Origin: DASRBN01 sp035294305
Lineage (GTDB): Bacteria; Chloroflexota; Ktedonobacteria; Ktedonobacterales; Ktedonobacteraceae
Reading direction: 5' to 3'
Length of the DNA stretch: 64,000 nt
Assembly (NCBI GenBank): GCA_035294305.1
Contig: DATGLD010000046.1
Location: 1-64,000 of the forward strand
How positions within the stretch are numbered: the stretch's first letter is position 1; each line of letters opens with the position of its first letter. Position numbers and translations under genes: made by a program. The notes beneath the pieces were generated by a model. It saw only the letters and a list, made by a program, of their open reading frames with translations. It was not told the DNA's origin and did not search any database. Of this stretch, positions 31,932 to 41,045 are shown one piece after another.

Positions 31932-33992
31932 GTGAATACAATCCCCGCTCGCCGAGATAGCGTGGTCGAGAATTATCATGGCACTCTGGTCTTTGATCCC
32001 TATCGCTGGCTGGAAGATGCCGGTTCGCCGGAAACGCTGGCCTGGGTAGAAGCGCAGAATCGCGTGACCGAGGACTATCTGGCCGCCATTCCTGCCCGCC
32101 CCAAAATACAGCAGCGCCTGACCGAATTATGGAACTATCCAAAGTATTCCGTGCCCATCAAGAAGGCAGGGCGTTACTTTTTCTCCAAAAATGCCGGTTT
32201 GCAGAATCAATCCGTCCTGTATATGCAGCCAGCGTTGGAGGGCGAGCCGGTTGCCATTCTGGACCCCAACACGTTCAGCGCAGATGGCACAGTTGCGCTC
32301 ACCAACCAGGTTTTCAGCGAGGATGGGAAGCTGCTGGCCTATGGAGTTTCAAGCGGTGGCAGCGACTGGCAGGAAATTAAAATCCGCCGGGTCGATAGCG
32401 GCTCCGATTATCCCGAAGCCATTCGCTGGTGCAGGTTCAGCAGCATCGCCTAGCGACACGATAACGCCGGCTTCTACTATAACCGCCTGCCGGAGCCGGG
32501 TACGGTACCAGAAGAGGATTCGAGCAACTACAGCAGCGTCTACTGGCATACGCCCGGCACGCCGCAATCGCAGGATACCCTCATTTACGAGAGGCCAGAC
32601 GCCAAAGAACTCAGCTTCTCCCCCTTTATCACCGACGATGGGACCTACCTGATGCTACATGTCTGGCACGGCACCGACCCGGAAAATCGCGTGTATTATC
32701 GCAGAGTAGCGAGCGATGAACCATTTATTCGCCTGCTCGATGAGGCCGATGCCAGCTATGAATTTCTCGGCAACACCGGCACGCTCTTCTATTTCCAGAC
32801 CAACCTGAATGCGCCGCGCGGTCGCATCATTGCCATCGACATCGAACGACCCGAGCGCGAGAACTGGCAAGAACTGTTGCCACAGCAGGACGATGCGATT
32901 GCGTTCGCGCTCATAGTCAACGATCAGTTCGTTGTGACCTACCTGCGCGATGCCCACCATCAAATGAAGATATACAATCTTGATGGCACCTATGTGCGCG
33001 ATATTCCCCTGCCCGCGTTAGGCTCAATCTTCGGCGTATCCGGCAGGCCGCACGATACGGAAATGTTCCTCGACTTCAGTTCCTATCTCTATGCCCCCAG
33101 CATTTTTCGCTATGATTTCACAACTGGCGCGCTCTCGCTCTGGCACGGGGCAGACCTGAAATTCGATGCCACCGGTTACGAGACAACGCAGGTCTTCTAC
33201 TCTTCGAAAGATGGCACGCGCATCCCCATGTTTCTCACGCACAAGAAAGGGTTGACACTCGACGGCAACAATCCCGTCTGGCTCTACGGCTACGGCGGTT
33301 TCAATATCAGCCTGACGCCTACCTTCGCTGTCAGTACGCTTGTCTGGTTAGAGAACGGCGGCATCTACGCGGTGGCCAACCTGCGCGGTGGCGGCGAGTA
33401 CGGCGAGGAATGGCACCAGGCTGGAGTGCGAGAGCGCAAGCAGAACGTGTTCGACGATTTTATTGCCGCTGCTGAATGGCTCATTGCCAATAAGTACACC
33501 TGTACCCGGCGGCTGGCAATCAACGGTGGCAGCAACGGCGGTCTGCTCGTCGCGACGTGCGAGGTGCAACGTCCCGACCTCTACGGGGCCGTCGTCTGCC
33601 AGGTGCCGGTCATAGACATGCTGCGCTACCACAAATTCACCGTCGGGCGCTACTGGATCTCGGATTATGGCAACGCCGAGGCCAGCGCTGAAGACTTCAA
33701 GTTCCTGTATGCCTACTCCCCATTGCACAATGTGCGCGAAGGCGTATCCTATCCGCCAACGCTGATTCTTGCCGCCGATACCGACGACCGCGTCGTCCCC
33801 GCGCACGCCAAAAAATTCGCCGCGACCCTGCAAGCCGCCAACACCGGCGACAATCCAATTTTACTACATATCGAGATGAAGGCAGGTCACGGCTTAGGCA
33901 AGCCAACCGCAAAAGTGATCGAGGAACGCAGCACTATCCTGGCATTTCTATTCCATGTCTTAGGGATGAAGTTTAAAGAGATCCTTCCATAA
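31932..33992 (+). pseudogene. Prolyl oligopeptidase (family S9A), interrupted by one in-frame amber codon
   Basis: GTG 31932 with AGGAGAG upstream opens a 686-codon frame, broken only by TAG at 32451-32453; the frame resumes directly and is otherwise intact. The product would have a seven-bladed propeller then an alpha/beta-hydrolase domain: nucleophile Ser534 in GGSNGGLL, Asp in DTDDRVVP and His in MKAGHG. The stop replaces the conserved Trp in a FSSIA-(W)-RHDNAGFYY strand, consistent with a single G-to-A change of TGG. Downstream of the sigma pair on the same strand. Could be a recent pseudogene, a sequencing error or a readthrough codon. Confidence 0.85.
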
Positions 33993-34037
33993 GGCTTCCT
34001 CTTTTTCTGGAGGTGTATCGTCTAGTTCAGGATCCAT
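33960..34037 (-). CDS. Possible 25-residue peptide gene behind the methyltransferase-nuclease
   Basis: ATG 34037 has a strong AAAGGAG with six-base spacing, starting right at the upstream stop codon. The frame reads MDPELDDTPPEKEEALWKD and then LFKLHP before TAA. It is acidic. It overlaps the end of the peptidase frame on the other strand by 33 bases. Too short to judge by homology; a translated leaderless-type peptide or chance are both possible. Confidence 0.35.
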   Translation of the reverse strand: MDPELDDTPPEKEEALWKDLFKLHP

Positions 34038-34048
34038 TACTCACTCCT

Positions 34049-36358
34049 TTAGAAATATCCTCGCTCTAAGACAGTTTGCTCCTCAAGAGGATCATTCCTG
34101 AGCATCTGACGTATAGAGTTGATAAATCTTTCAAATACTTTCAACCGGTATGGATATTTATTCAGGAACTCTAGATATGCTTCCCTTGCTTCCTGACGAC
34201 CCTTGTATGTACTGAAATTATGCCTGATGTTCGAACTTATCCGTTTAGCTTCGCGTAAAAGTAGTACTTCATCAATTGGAGTTGTTCTGCTACTTACGGG
34301 AGTCATATCTAGCCACTCGCAAAGCAAATAGTATTTCGCACTGGGAATAGCGGTTTTAAGATCGCGAGCGGTAGCACATGCTTCCTGGAACATGGTCTTA
34401 TCTAAATTGGTCTTGCATTCAGCAGCAATGTAAGCAAGGTGAGTTGATACGCAGACCTGCTCTTGAAAATCAGGTGAGTGGGAAGCTCTAAGATAGAGAG
34501 GTTTACTAATGGCAAAATCCTGATCCTTTGTTCGGATATGTAGGCCACCAGCAAACTCCGGTTGTATGAGACTCGAATCAAACCATATAGCGGAGAATGC
34601 TTTGATTGGACCTACGGTTACATTCATAGCTGAGATCTCAGGAATAAAGGAGGGATGTATGAGGCGAGGTAAAAACTCTTCGATAATGCTGTTGTCTAAC
34701 TTAATTTGTCCTTTCTGTCGATATAGCCAATCATTCTGGCTATCGAAGATGAGATCAATATCCATACGTTTCCTGTACTCATTGAGCAGGTCAACCATAT
34801 TCTTTAATCGTTCATCTGCTGGAAGGTCTGCTTCCATCGTGATTTCCATATTTGCGACCCATTGCTCATAATCTTCAATCGCCTTTTCCACCTGGGGCTT
34901 ATCGCCAGCTGGAAGTTTATCATTTGCAAGGGTCGCTCTTAATTTATCAAGATGAGGCCTGGGATAAGTACTCATACTGGTTTCTCTCACTTCATATGGC
35001 GTAGTTTCTTCTCGTACAATATTGGTGAGTTGAGGATGATTTACTGGTCCTTTGAACAGCGGTGATTTTTGAACAGTAGAGGCACGCTCAATCGCCTCTG
35101 AAATTTCATCACCAATCTCAGTAGGAGCATTTTTATGTGCTTCTGAAAGACTCCAGATGGCGACTGAGCGAGCGAAATCATCTCCTTCACTTGCATTCAA
35201 GCTATCAGAAACAGGAATAAGGTGTAAAATATCTTCATAGATTATCTCTCCGAACTTATTCTTGAACTTCCTCTCCTGCCGCGTTTCAAGACGAAAACCA
35301 GCGGCTCCTAGAGCAACTGCCGCAACCAACAGGCCATTTTTGAAGCTGAGACCTCGTACATTGGATTCTTTTCCTACAACAATAATAGCTCTCCCATTTA
35401 GGCGAAGAAGGCGACGCATTTCCCTGAGCACATCTAGCATATCCAGTGTATATTGCATAACTGTGAGGAATCTATTCTGACGATTCTTCCGATTTGAACC
35501 TATCTCCGACCTGGCTATGTCAAGTAAGTTCCACCCGATAAGCTCCATTGCAGAACGATTATTTTGATGGTAGTTAAAAACATTAATGTATGGAGGCGAC
35601 GTAATAATCAAATCAACACACATATCATGCAAAGGGATAGTTCGGGCATCAGTATGAAATACTTTGCATGATCTTTTGCTATATGGGAGGCTTTTTACAA
35701 TTCTGGCATGTTCTTGCAAAGCACGTAGAAAATCTGTTTCGGTACGAGGAGGAGTATAGCTCATATAACGGATTATGGCATTACTAAGAAGATTATGGAC
35801 AAGAGGTCTGTTTTCTGCCTGCTTTATCAGATTTCTAAATATCACGTCTGCTGTATCGCCAAAAGCTGATTGGGGAGGCTGCTCAAGGTTTTGATAAGAA
35901 AATAAATCCCAGGTAAAAGGGTGGACACATGCCTCAGCAAGATTTACCGCTTCCTGTATAATATCTTTTCTCTCTGCTAAAGAAAGACTCGTGAAATACA
36001 CAGATTTAGCCATTTCAATTGCTGAAGGGTTTATCTCAGCACCGTAGCAGGTGAGGCCTTTTCGTGTGGATTCAAATAGTGTCGTACCGCTTCCAGCAAA
36101 AGGGTCCAGAATCACGCTGGTATCCTGACTATAGTGATCAAGAAAAAGCTCAACCAGCTCCGGCGAGAATTGCCCGCGCCAAGGAAAGAGGCTTGTGCGA
36201 AACTTATTGGCGAGGTCAAGACTCTCCTGGGGTATTGATTGTGTATCAAGCGGTTTATTCTCAATATCTTGCAATAATTGTACCAATGGGAGAGCATTTT
36301 GTCCGGTATCACCATTCACCGCATGTATTTTCATTGAAGACAAATTTGTAGATACCAT
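34049..36358 (-). CDS. DNA methyltransferase fused to a Bpu10I-like restriction endonuclease domain
   Basis: 769 residues, ATG 36358 with AGGAG upstream. The N-terminal ~390 residues are an N4/N6-type methyltransferase: SAM motif DPFAGSGTT from Asp85 and catalytic TSPPY at 253-257. From ~455 a second domain begins; an AAECKTNLDKTMFQEA string (Glu647, Lys649) preceded by Asp residues near 612-614 has the PD-(D/E)xK pattern and resembles, from memory, the Bpu10I nuclease family. So modification and restriction may reside in one chain. Clearly more AT-rich than the flanks, suggesting transfer. A 12-bp palindrome lies ~30 bases upstream. Confidence 0.78.
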   Translation of the reverse strand: MVSTNLSSMKIHAVNGDTGQNALPLVQLLQDIENKPLDTQSIPQESLDLANKFRTSLFPWRGQFSPELVELFLDHYSQDTSVILDPFAGSGTTLFESTRKGLTCYGAEINPSAIEMAKSVYFTSLSLAERKDIIQEAVNLAEACVHPFTWDLFSYQNLEQPPQSAFGDTADVIFRNLIKQAENRPLVHNLLSNAIIRYMSYTPPRTETDFLRALQEHARIVKSLPYSKRSCKVFHTDARTIPLHDMCVDLIITSPPYINVFNYHQNNRSAMELIGWNLLDIARSEIGSNRKNRQNRFLTVMQYTLDMLDVLREMRRLLRLNGRAIIVVGKESNVRGLSFKNGLLVAAVALGAAGFRLETRQERKFKNKFGEIIYEDILHLIPVSDSLNASEGDDFARSVAIWSLSEAHKNAPTEIGDEISEAIERASTVQKSPLFKGPVNHPQLTNIVREETTPYEVRETSMSTYPRPHLDKLRATLANDKLPAGDKPQVEKAIEDYEQWVANMEITMEADLPADERLKNMVDLLNEYRKRMDIDLIFDSQNDWLYRQKGQIKLDNSIIEEFLPRLIHPSFIPEISAMNVTVGPIKAFSAIWFDSSLIQPEFAGGLHIRTKDQDFAISKPLYLRASHSPDFQEQVCVSTHLAYIAAECKTNLDKTMFQEACATARDLKTAIPSAKYYLLCEWLDMTPVSSRTTPIDEVLLLREAKRISSNIRHNFSTYKGRQEAREAYLEFLNKYPYRLKVFERFINSIRQMLRNDPLEEQTVLERGYF

Positions 36359-36386
36359 GAAAATTTCTCCTGTTCCGCAGTGATAC

Positions 36387-36398
36387 TATCATATGATA
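36387..36398. promoter_or_regulatory. Palindrome upstream of the methyltransferase-nuclease gene
   Basis: TATCATATGATA, a perfect 12-base palindrome 29 bases before the start codon of the leftward gene, in AT-rich DNA. Possibly an autoregulatory operator; short enough to be chance. Confidence 0.3.
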
Positions 36399-36493
36399 TA
36401 ACGAACTCGTGATATTGTCACTCTGCATGGGAGCAAATGCTTAGGAACACACGTTTATCATAACAGAAATGAGAACTGAAACGTATACACATC

Positions 36494-37369
36494 ATGGACA
36501 TCACTAAAAAGCGCCGACTGCAAGACATACTGCTGGGCTTTTTTCTGCTCAGTCACCCGGTGCCGGTTCTGTTACATATCATCGCCGTCACCCTTTTCAC
36601 CTTGCTTGCCGCGTGGCAGCATCCCGTCAGGTATGTTATCGCGCTGGTCATCGCGGCACACGGCGCTATGCAGGTCTCGATAGCGATGATCAACGATTAT
36701 TGCGACCGGCAATTGGATGCCGCGAGCAAGAAAAACAAACCGATTCCACGCGGACTCGTCGCCCCCCGCGAGGCGCTGGTTGCTGGACTGTCCATGATCG
36801 CGCTAATGCTGGCGCTGCTGTTCTGGTTGCCACCGCTGGCGCTGCTGATCTCGCTGTGCTACCTCGCCCTGGGGCAGGCATATAACTTTGGACTGAAATC
36901 AACGCCCTGGAGCGGTATTGTCTTCGCGCTTGCCATGCCGTTGATTCCTCTCTACGCCTTCGCCGGCGTGGGGCATGCGCTTCCATTTCTATTCTGGCTG
37001 GTGCCGCTGGGCTTTTTCCTGGGCGTGGCCCTCAACCTCGCCAATTCGTTACCAGATATAGAGAAGGATAAGGCGGGCGGTGCGCAAACGCTGGCCGTAT
37101 ACCTTGGGGTGCAGCGGTCTTTTCTTGCCTGCCAGTTATTGATAGTGCTGAGCGCCGCCTTGATTGGCCTGCTGACCGTGCTGCGCATCGTTCCGGCAAA
37201 TCCATGGATTGTTGTCGTAGCGCTCATTCTCACGTGCCTGTCCATTGAAGCGCGCGTATTATTCTTCGGGCCGGAAAAGCCCGTCGAGACCCGCAAGTTG
37301 TATTTTTACCTGGTCGCCGTAACAAGCCTTGTACTGGCCGGCGGCTGGCTGGTCGGAGTCTTGATGTAA
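36494..37369 (+). CDS. UbiA-family prenyltransferase
   Basis: 291 residues, about eight transmembrane helices. Both Asp-rich motifs are present: NDYCDRQLD (Asn67, Asp71, Asp75) and DIEKD (Asp188, Asp192), which bind the Mg-prenyl diphosphate. The enzyme attaches a polyprenyl chain to an aromatic or glycerol-phosphate acceptor in the membrane. First gene of a three-gene operon with two methyltransferases; its stop overlaps the next start (TAATG). A lipid quinone or prenylated secondary metabolite is the natural guess, but the acceptor is unknown. Confidence 0.9.
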   Translation: MDITKKRRLQDILLGFFLLSHPVPVLLHIIAVTLFTLLAAWQHPVRYVIALVIAAHGAMQVSIAMINDYCDRQLDAASKKNKPIPRGLVAPREALVAGLSMIALMLALLFWLPPLALLISLCYLALGQAYNFGLKSTPWSGIVFALAMPLIPLYAFAGVGHALPFLFWLVPLGFFLGVALNLANSLPDIEKDKAGGAQTLAVYLGVQRSFLACQLLIVLSAALIGLLTVLRIVPANPWIVVVALILTCLSIEARVLFFGPEKPVETRKLYFYLVAVTSLVLAGGWLVGVLM

Positions 37370-38433
37370 TGCCAATACGCCTTACTCCCCTGGAATCCCT
37401 GCTGGCGCGCCTGAATTTGCTGCCCGCGCCATTGTTCGATACGCCCCTCTCCGCGGGCCTTGCGAAGGTACTCGTCACAGCGTGCGAACTCCGCGTCTTC
37501 GATGCCCTGGATAGACAATCTCTCCCCCTTGAAACCCTTGCGGAGCGTTTGCAGTGCGATCCCTGGGGACTGCACTTGTTGCTCCAATTACTGATCTCAG
37601 CAGGGTATGTGCGTCTGCATCGTGGAAAATACAGCAACACGCGCGTTTCTCAACGCTGGCTTGCCGGCGGTTCACCACAGAGCGTTGCCCCTTACATTAT
37701 TCATAGTCCCGATATCGTCGCCATCTGGGATCACCTGCCGCAAGTGGTACGCGAAAACAGGCCGGTGATGCGCATACCCTATGACGAAGATGCCACGAAT
37801 CCAGAAACCGCTGCTGCCCTGGCACGTCATTACGCCGGGCTCGCATCGTTAGCGATGGTGCTTGGCGGCGAGATTGCGCGCCGCGCTCCGGTTCCCAGGC
37901 ATGCAATGCAGTTGCTTGATGTCGGCGGCTCCCATGCCGCGTACAGCGTCCTCTTCTGCCGTAGGTATCCTCAACTGCATGCTACCATTCTCGACATCGA
38001 GCCGGGCATTGAGGCTGGAAAATTGACCGTGAAACAAACAGGCATGGAAGAGCGAATCAATTTTCTCTGCGCCGATATCGTGAAGGACAATTTCGCTGCG
38101 GAGCTTGCGTCTTCCTTCGACGTAGCTCTCTACTTCCATATCGCCCACCTGCTGCCGTCAGAAATCAATGCAGCGGTGCTGGCAAAAGTGGCGGAAACGC
38201 TTAAGCCAGGGGGCGTCCTCGTTTATGTTGACCAGGTCATAGATCAGGCGCCTCGTTTGAGTCTGGCCGCATTGATGGTACAATTTATGGCAGTGACGGT
38301 AACGACCATCGGTGGCACCTGCTATCCATTCGTCACTGTAAAAGGATGGTTGCAGCAGGCCGGCATGAGCAATGTGCGCCAGCATCGCCTGCTTACGCCG
38401 GGAGCGACAATGATTACAGCAAAGAAGATGTAA
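37369..38433 (+). CDS. O-methyltransferase with N-terminal dimerisation/winged-helix domain
   Basis: 354 residues. The N-terminal ~95 residues form the winged-helix dimerisation region (LAKVLVTACELRVFDALD, then LAERLQCDPWGLHLLLQLL); the SAM domain starts at LLDVGGSHAAYSVLF with acidic residue LDIEPG. It resembles the small-molecule O-methyltransferases of natural-product and quinone pathways (Methyltransf_2). Coupled to the prenyltransferase by a one-base overlap, so a prenylated product is probably methylated. Confidence 0.85.
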   Translation: MPIRLTPLESLLARLNLLPAPLFDTPLSAGLAKVLVTACELRVFDALDRQSLPLETLAERLQCDPWGLHLLLQLLISAGYVRLHRGKYSNTRVSQRWLAGGSPQSVAPYIIHSPDIVAIWDHLPQVVRENRPVMRIPYDEDATNPETAAALARHYAGLASLAMVLGGEIARRAPVPRHAMQLLDVGGSHAAYSVLFCRRYPQLHATILDIEPGIEAGKLTVKQTGMEERINFLCADIVKDNFAAELASSFDVALYFHIAHLLPSEINAAVLAKVAETLKPGGVLVYVDQVIDQAPRLSLAALMVQFMAVTVTTIGGTCYPFVTVKGWLQQAGMSNVRQHRLLTPGATMITAKKM

Positions 38434-38465
38434 GCCTGTTTCATATAAATTCAGAAGGAAGAGCG

Positions 38466-39260
38466 ATGCAGTCCAATTCAGAGCAGTTCAATATATCTCT
38501 CGCTGAAGCATTCAAAGACCCTCAAGTCGTCAATGTGTATCGTTTTCGCCCACCCTATCCTGATGAGGTGTTTGATATACTCGCGGGCCTGATTGTGGAT
38601 GAGCCACGCGTTGTTCTCGATGTTGGCGCAGGCTCAGGTGATATCGCCCGGCGACTCGTCGAACGCGTGGAGCGAGTCGATGCCGTCGATTTCTCACGGA
38701 CTATGATTGAGAAAGGCAAACAACTACCAGGTGGCAATCATCCTCGCCTGCATTGGCTCTATGGCAAGGTAGAGGAAGTGCCACTTACGCCACCATACGC
38801 GCTAATCACCGCGGGATCGAGCATCCATTGGCTAAACTGGCCGTTAGCATTTCCACGCTTCCGTGCTATGCTTTCCCCGCATGGCTATCTGGCACTCGTC
38901 TATCGCAGGACGCTGCCCATGCCCTGGGATGCTGAGTTCAGGCAACTGCGCTCCCAATATTCAACGCGCAGCGGGCATAGAGGAGCGCACGTCGTTGCAG
39001 AGTTAGAGACGAGCGGCTTTTTTCGCGAGCTAGGAGAGAAAGAAACGGCTCCCGTGCCATTTCCCCAATCAATTGATGACTTTATCGAGGGCCTGCACTC
39101 GCGCAGCAGCTTCTCACGAGAGATTATGGGTTCGCGAAAAGCGTTTGAGATGGATCAACTGGTAAGAAATATCCTCTTGCGCCATCACAGCGATGGTATG
39201 CTGCCCTTACAGGTCGTCGGAACGGTAATATGGGGAACGCCTGAAAGTGGGAAAGCATGA
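38466..39260 (+). CDS. SAM-dependent methyltransferase (class I)
   Basis: 264 residues from ATG 38466, preceded by GAAGGAAGAG; the upstream open frame lies in the previous gene. The Rossmann motif VLDVGAGSGDIARRL with VDAVDFSRTMIEKG is clear, and a SSIHWLNW substrate-loop is seen. Similar to type 11/25 methyltransferases (trans-aconitate-like or quinone type). Third gene of the prenyltransferase operon, 32 bases downstream. Confidence 0.85.
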   Translation: MQSNSEQFNISLAEAFKDPQVVNVYRFRPPYPDEVFDILAGLIVDEPRVVLDVGAGSGDIARRLVERVERVDAVDFSRTMIEKGKQLPGGNHPRLHWLYGKVEEVPLTPPYALITAGSSIHWLNWPLAFPRFRAMLSPHGYLALVYRRTLPMPWDAEFRQLRSQYSTRSGHRGAHVVAELETSGFFRELGEKETAPVPFPQSIDDFIEGLHSRSSFSREIMGSRKAFEMDQLVRNILLRHHSDGMLPLQVVGTVIWGTPESGKA

Positions 39261-39277
39261 CAAACGAACTGCTCGAT

Positions 39278-39331
39278 GTAAGGGCGGGGGTGGCCAGGGA
39301 TGAGGGAATGGGACCCTGGTGGTCGCCCTCC
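39278..39331. repeat. Degenerate GGAGGGCGACC-family repeat
   Basis: GTAAGGGCG (39278-39286) and ACCCTGGTGGTCGCCCTCC (39313-39331) match the two arms of the family with several changes. It lies between the methyltransferase gene and a broken DUF892 gene. Confidence 0.6.
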
Positions 39332-39361
39332 TCGGGACAGCACTTGCCAGGTCGCAGCAAA

Positions 39362-39508
39362 ACGTTTCGGGGAGAGAGAGCTCCTGAGCTCCCTGAATCA
39401 GCGCTGTGTAGGAGGCCACCTCGAAGTTCTCGGCGGCATAATCGGCCAGCGCATTTTTCACCATCTCGTCCTTCGCCGCCCTGTTGAAAGCGCCTGCATC
39501 TGGCCGAA
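39362..39508 (-). pseudogene. Fragment of a DUF892 (YciF/YciE-like) ferritin-like protein
   Basis: On the minus strand the frame reads AGAFNRAAKDEMVKNALAD then YAAENFEVASYTALIQGAQE and LSLPETF, which resembles the helical core of DUF892 proteins. No start or complete fold is present, and the similarity stops close to the repeat at 39278-39331. Its other end abuts the stop of the membrane protein gene. A decayed, repeat-truncated copy. Confidence 0.55.
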
Positions 39509-39511
39509 AAG

Positions 39512-40096
39512 CTAAGTACGTAAAATCTTCCCTGGCTTAAATTGGACAAGTATGGCTATGAGCGACGAGACGATCAGAATGTATAAAGGGAAGCCTGCAT
39601 TGGCCAGGTTCCAGACCCTGATCGTCAAAAGGGTAATTATCGCGGAAATCATACCAGTGAAAAAAGGGATGGCGCTTTCTGTTTCTGGAAAGTTGAAGGC
39701 TTTGACTATCGTTGGCAGTGCAGCCAGGGCATCGGCAAGAATACTGAAAATGATTGCCACATTTCCTGATGCTGTTATATACCAGAGAATCAGGCCGATT
39801 ACAGATAAACCGCCGCAGACCAGGTCGAAGCGCGTTAATTTCCACCGCGCATTTTTATTGACGAAAGAGGCGATGAAGATCGTCAGGGGGAGAAAGCCAA
39901 CCATAAACGTCATTAAGGATGGGATGCCGACGCCTTGCTGCAGTTCGGCGACAAAAGCAATCAGAGGCGCGAGCGACCACAATAAAAAAGAGACCCGGTT
40001 CGGCTTTACTCTGCCCTTAATGGTAGCAATAAGATAGCTCGTACCGCCGGTAGAAGAGATAATCGCGCCTAAAATGACAAAGTTCTGATTAATCAT
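39512..40096 (-). CDS. Hypothetical multi-pass membrane protein
   Basis: 194 residues with about six to seven hydrophobic helices: AIISSTGGTSYLIATIKG, FLLWSLAPLIAF, TFMVGFLPLTIFIASF and others. The repeat of a helix-pair pattern and the small size recall PQ-loop or SWEET-type transporters, but I see no PQ motif, so the family is left open. ATG 40096 has no strong ribosome site. Single gene on this strand; function unknown. Confidence 0.65.
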   Translation of the reverse strand: MINQNFVILGAIISSTGGTSYLIATIKGRVKPNRVSFLLWSLAPLIAFVAELQQGVGIPSLMTFMVGFLPLTIFIASFVNKNARWKLTRFDLVCGGLSVIGLILWYITASGNVAIIFSILADALAALPTIVKAFNFPETESAIPFFTGMISAIITLLTIRVWNLANAGFPLYILIVSSLIAILVQFKPGKILRT

Positions 40097-40154
40097 GCTG
40101 TGGTTGTGGTGGCTGGGAGTGTAACCTTACAAACGTTTGGTAGACAGAAGGGAT

Positions 40155-40198
40155 GCAGTAATTCATTCAACCGTCCGGCTGAATGAAAGAACTACTGC
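40155..40198. repeat. Imperfect inverted repeat after the panD stop codon
   Basis: GCAGTAATTCATTCA (40155-40169) pairs with TGAATGAAAGAACTACTGC (40180-40198) with a four-base bulge. It ends seven bases from the panD stop, on the 3' side of that gene. A weaker version of the stop-adjacent hairpins seen elsewhere in the window. Confidence 0.5.
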
Positions 40199-40204
40199 GG
40201 GTCG

Positions 40205-40630
40205 CTAGAAGATGGCTTCCGCAACCTCTATAGCTGGCTCAGATGGCTCTGGCAGCATTTCAACCAGTGGCACACGTTTCGTTTCCACGATATGATTATC
40301 GGCATCGACAAACACGAGGCGTGGTTCCAGCGAACGAATCTCCTGCTCGTCGAATTGCCCATAGCTCATGATAATGACAAGATCGCCCTCGGCGGTGAGT
40401 CGAGCGGCAGCTCCATTGAGGCAGATCACCCCGGAGCCGCGAGCGCCTGCAATAGTGTAGGTTTCCAGCCGCGCCCCGTTATTGACGTTGACCACCTGCA
40501 CCTTTTCATAGGGATAGATATCGGCGGCATCCAGCAAATCCTGGTCAATAGTGATGCTGCCAACATAGTTCAGGTTGGCCTGCGTAACGGTCGCACGGTG
40601 AATTTTGCCCTTGCACATAGTGCGCTGCAT
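40205..40630 (-). CDS. panD: Aspartate 1-decarboxylase
   Basis: 141 residues from ATG 40630 (GAAGGG nine bases upstream; ATG 40636 is an alternative). The proenzyme motif is intact: KGKIHRATVTQANLNYVGS with the self-cleavage site Gly-Ser, which generates the pyruvoyl group, then SITIDQDLL. It converts L-aspartate to beta-alanine for pantothenate and coenzyme A. NGAAARL and the tail are standard. The C-terminus is ~20 residues longer than usual and acidic. Confidence 0.95.
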   Translation of the reverse strand: MQRTMCKGKIHRATVTQANLNYVGSITIDQDLLDAADIYPYEKVQVVNVNNGARLETYTIAGARGSGVICLNGAAARLTAEGDLVIIMSYGQFDEQEIRSLEPRLVFVDADNHIVETKRVPLVEMLPEPSEPAIEVAEAIF

Positions 40631-40802
40631 AGTCATAATCCCTTCTGTTTTCAAACGTTCGATGCCCCGGCAGGTTCCCCAGATCTTTCCCCTGAGAGGG
40701 TTCTGCCGCGAGAGAAACCAGCGTATGGCTTCTATTCTATATTAACGCACGAAGGGATAAAATGGAGACAGTCCCTGATTTTTTCTAAGGTTTTGGGAGT
40801 CA

Positions 40803-41045
40803 TCATTCCTGTGCTAAAGCAGCAAGCAATCCCAGCGCATAAGCCTCAGCCGGGCTCTGAGCGTCAAAAATCTTCTCGCCGAGCAGCAGGCGGTAGTAGC
40901 ATTTCCAGCGTCGTGCCGGCCAGGGGGCCAGTTTGATGAGTGTGTAGGTCTGGACGTGTGCTTCCAGTGCCTCTCGTAGCGCGATTTCGTCGTAGGCGCT
41001 GATGCCATATTCGGCGAGTTGCCGTTGCAATGCTTCTGCTATCAT
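40803..41045 (-). CDS. Small hypothetical protein, 80 residues
   Basis: Not recognised. Two predicted helices (MIAEALQRQLAEYG; EIALREALEAHVQTY) flank a basic, tryptophan-containing core (PWPARRWKCYYRLLL), ending in an alanine-rich helix. Its start overlaps the stop of the DUF402 gene (ATGA, 41042-41045), so it is translationally coupled to it. The coupling makes a real gene likely. Confidence 0.65.
   Translation of the reverse strand: MIAEALQRQLAEYGISAYDEIALREALEAHVQTYTLIKLAPWPARRWKCYYRLLLGEKIFDAQSPAEAYALGLLAALAQE

Noticed and set aside
32454..33992. Second half of the oligopeptidase considered as an independent gene starting at 32652
   Set aside because: It lies in the same frame as the first half, with coding text continuous through the stop, and has no ribosome site.
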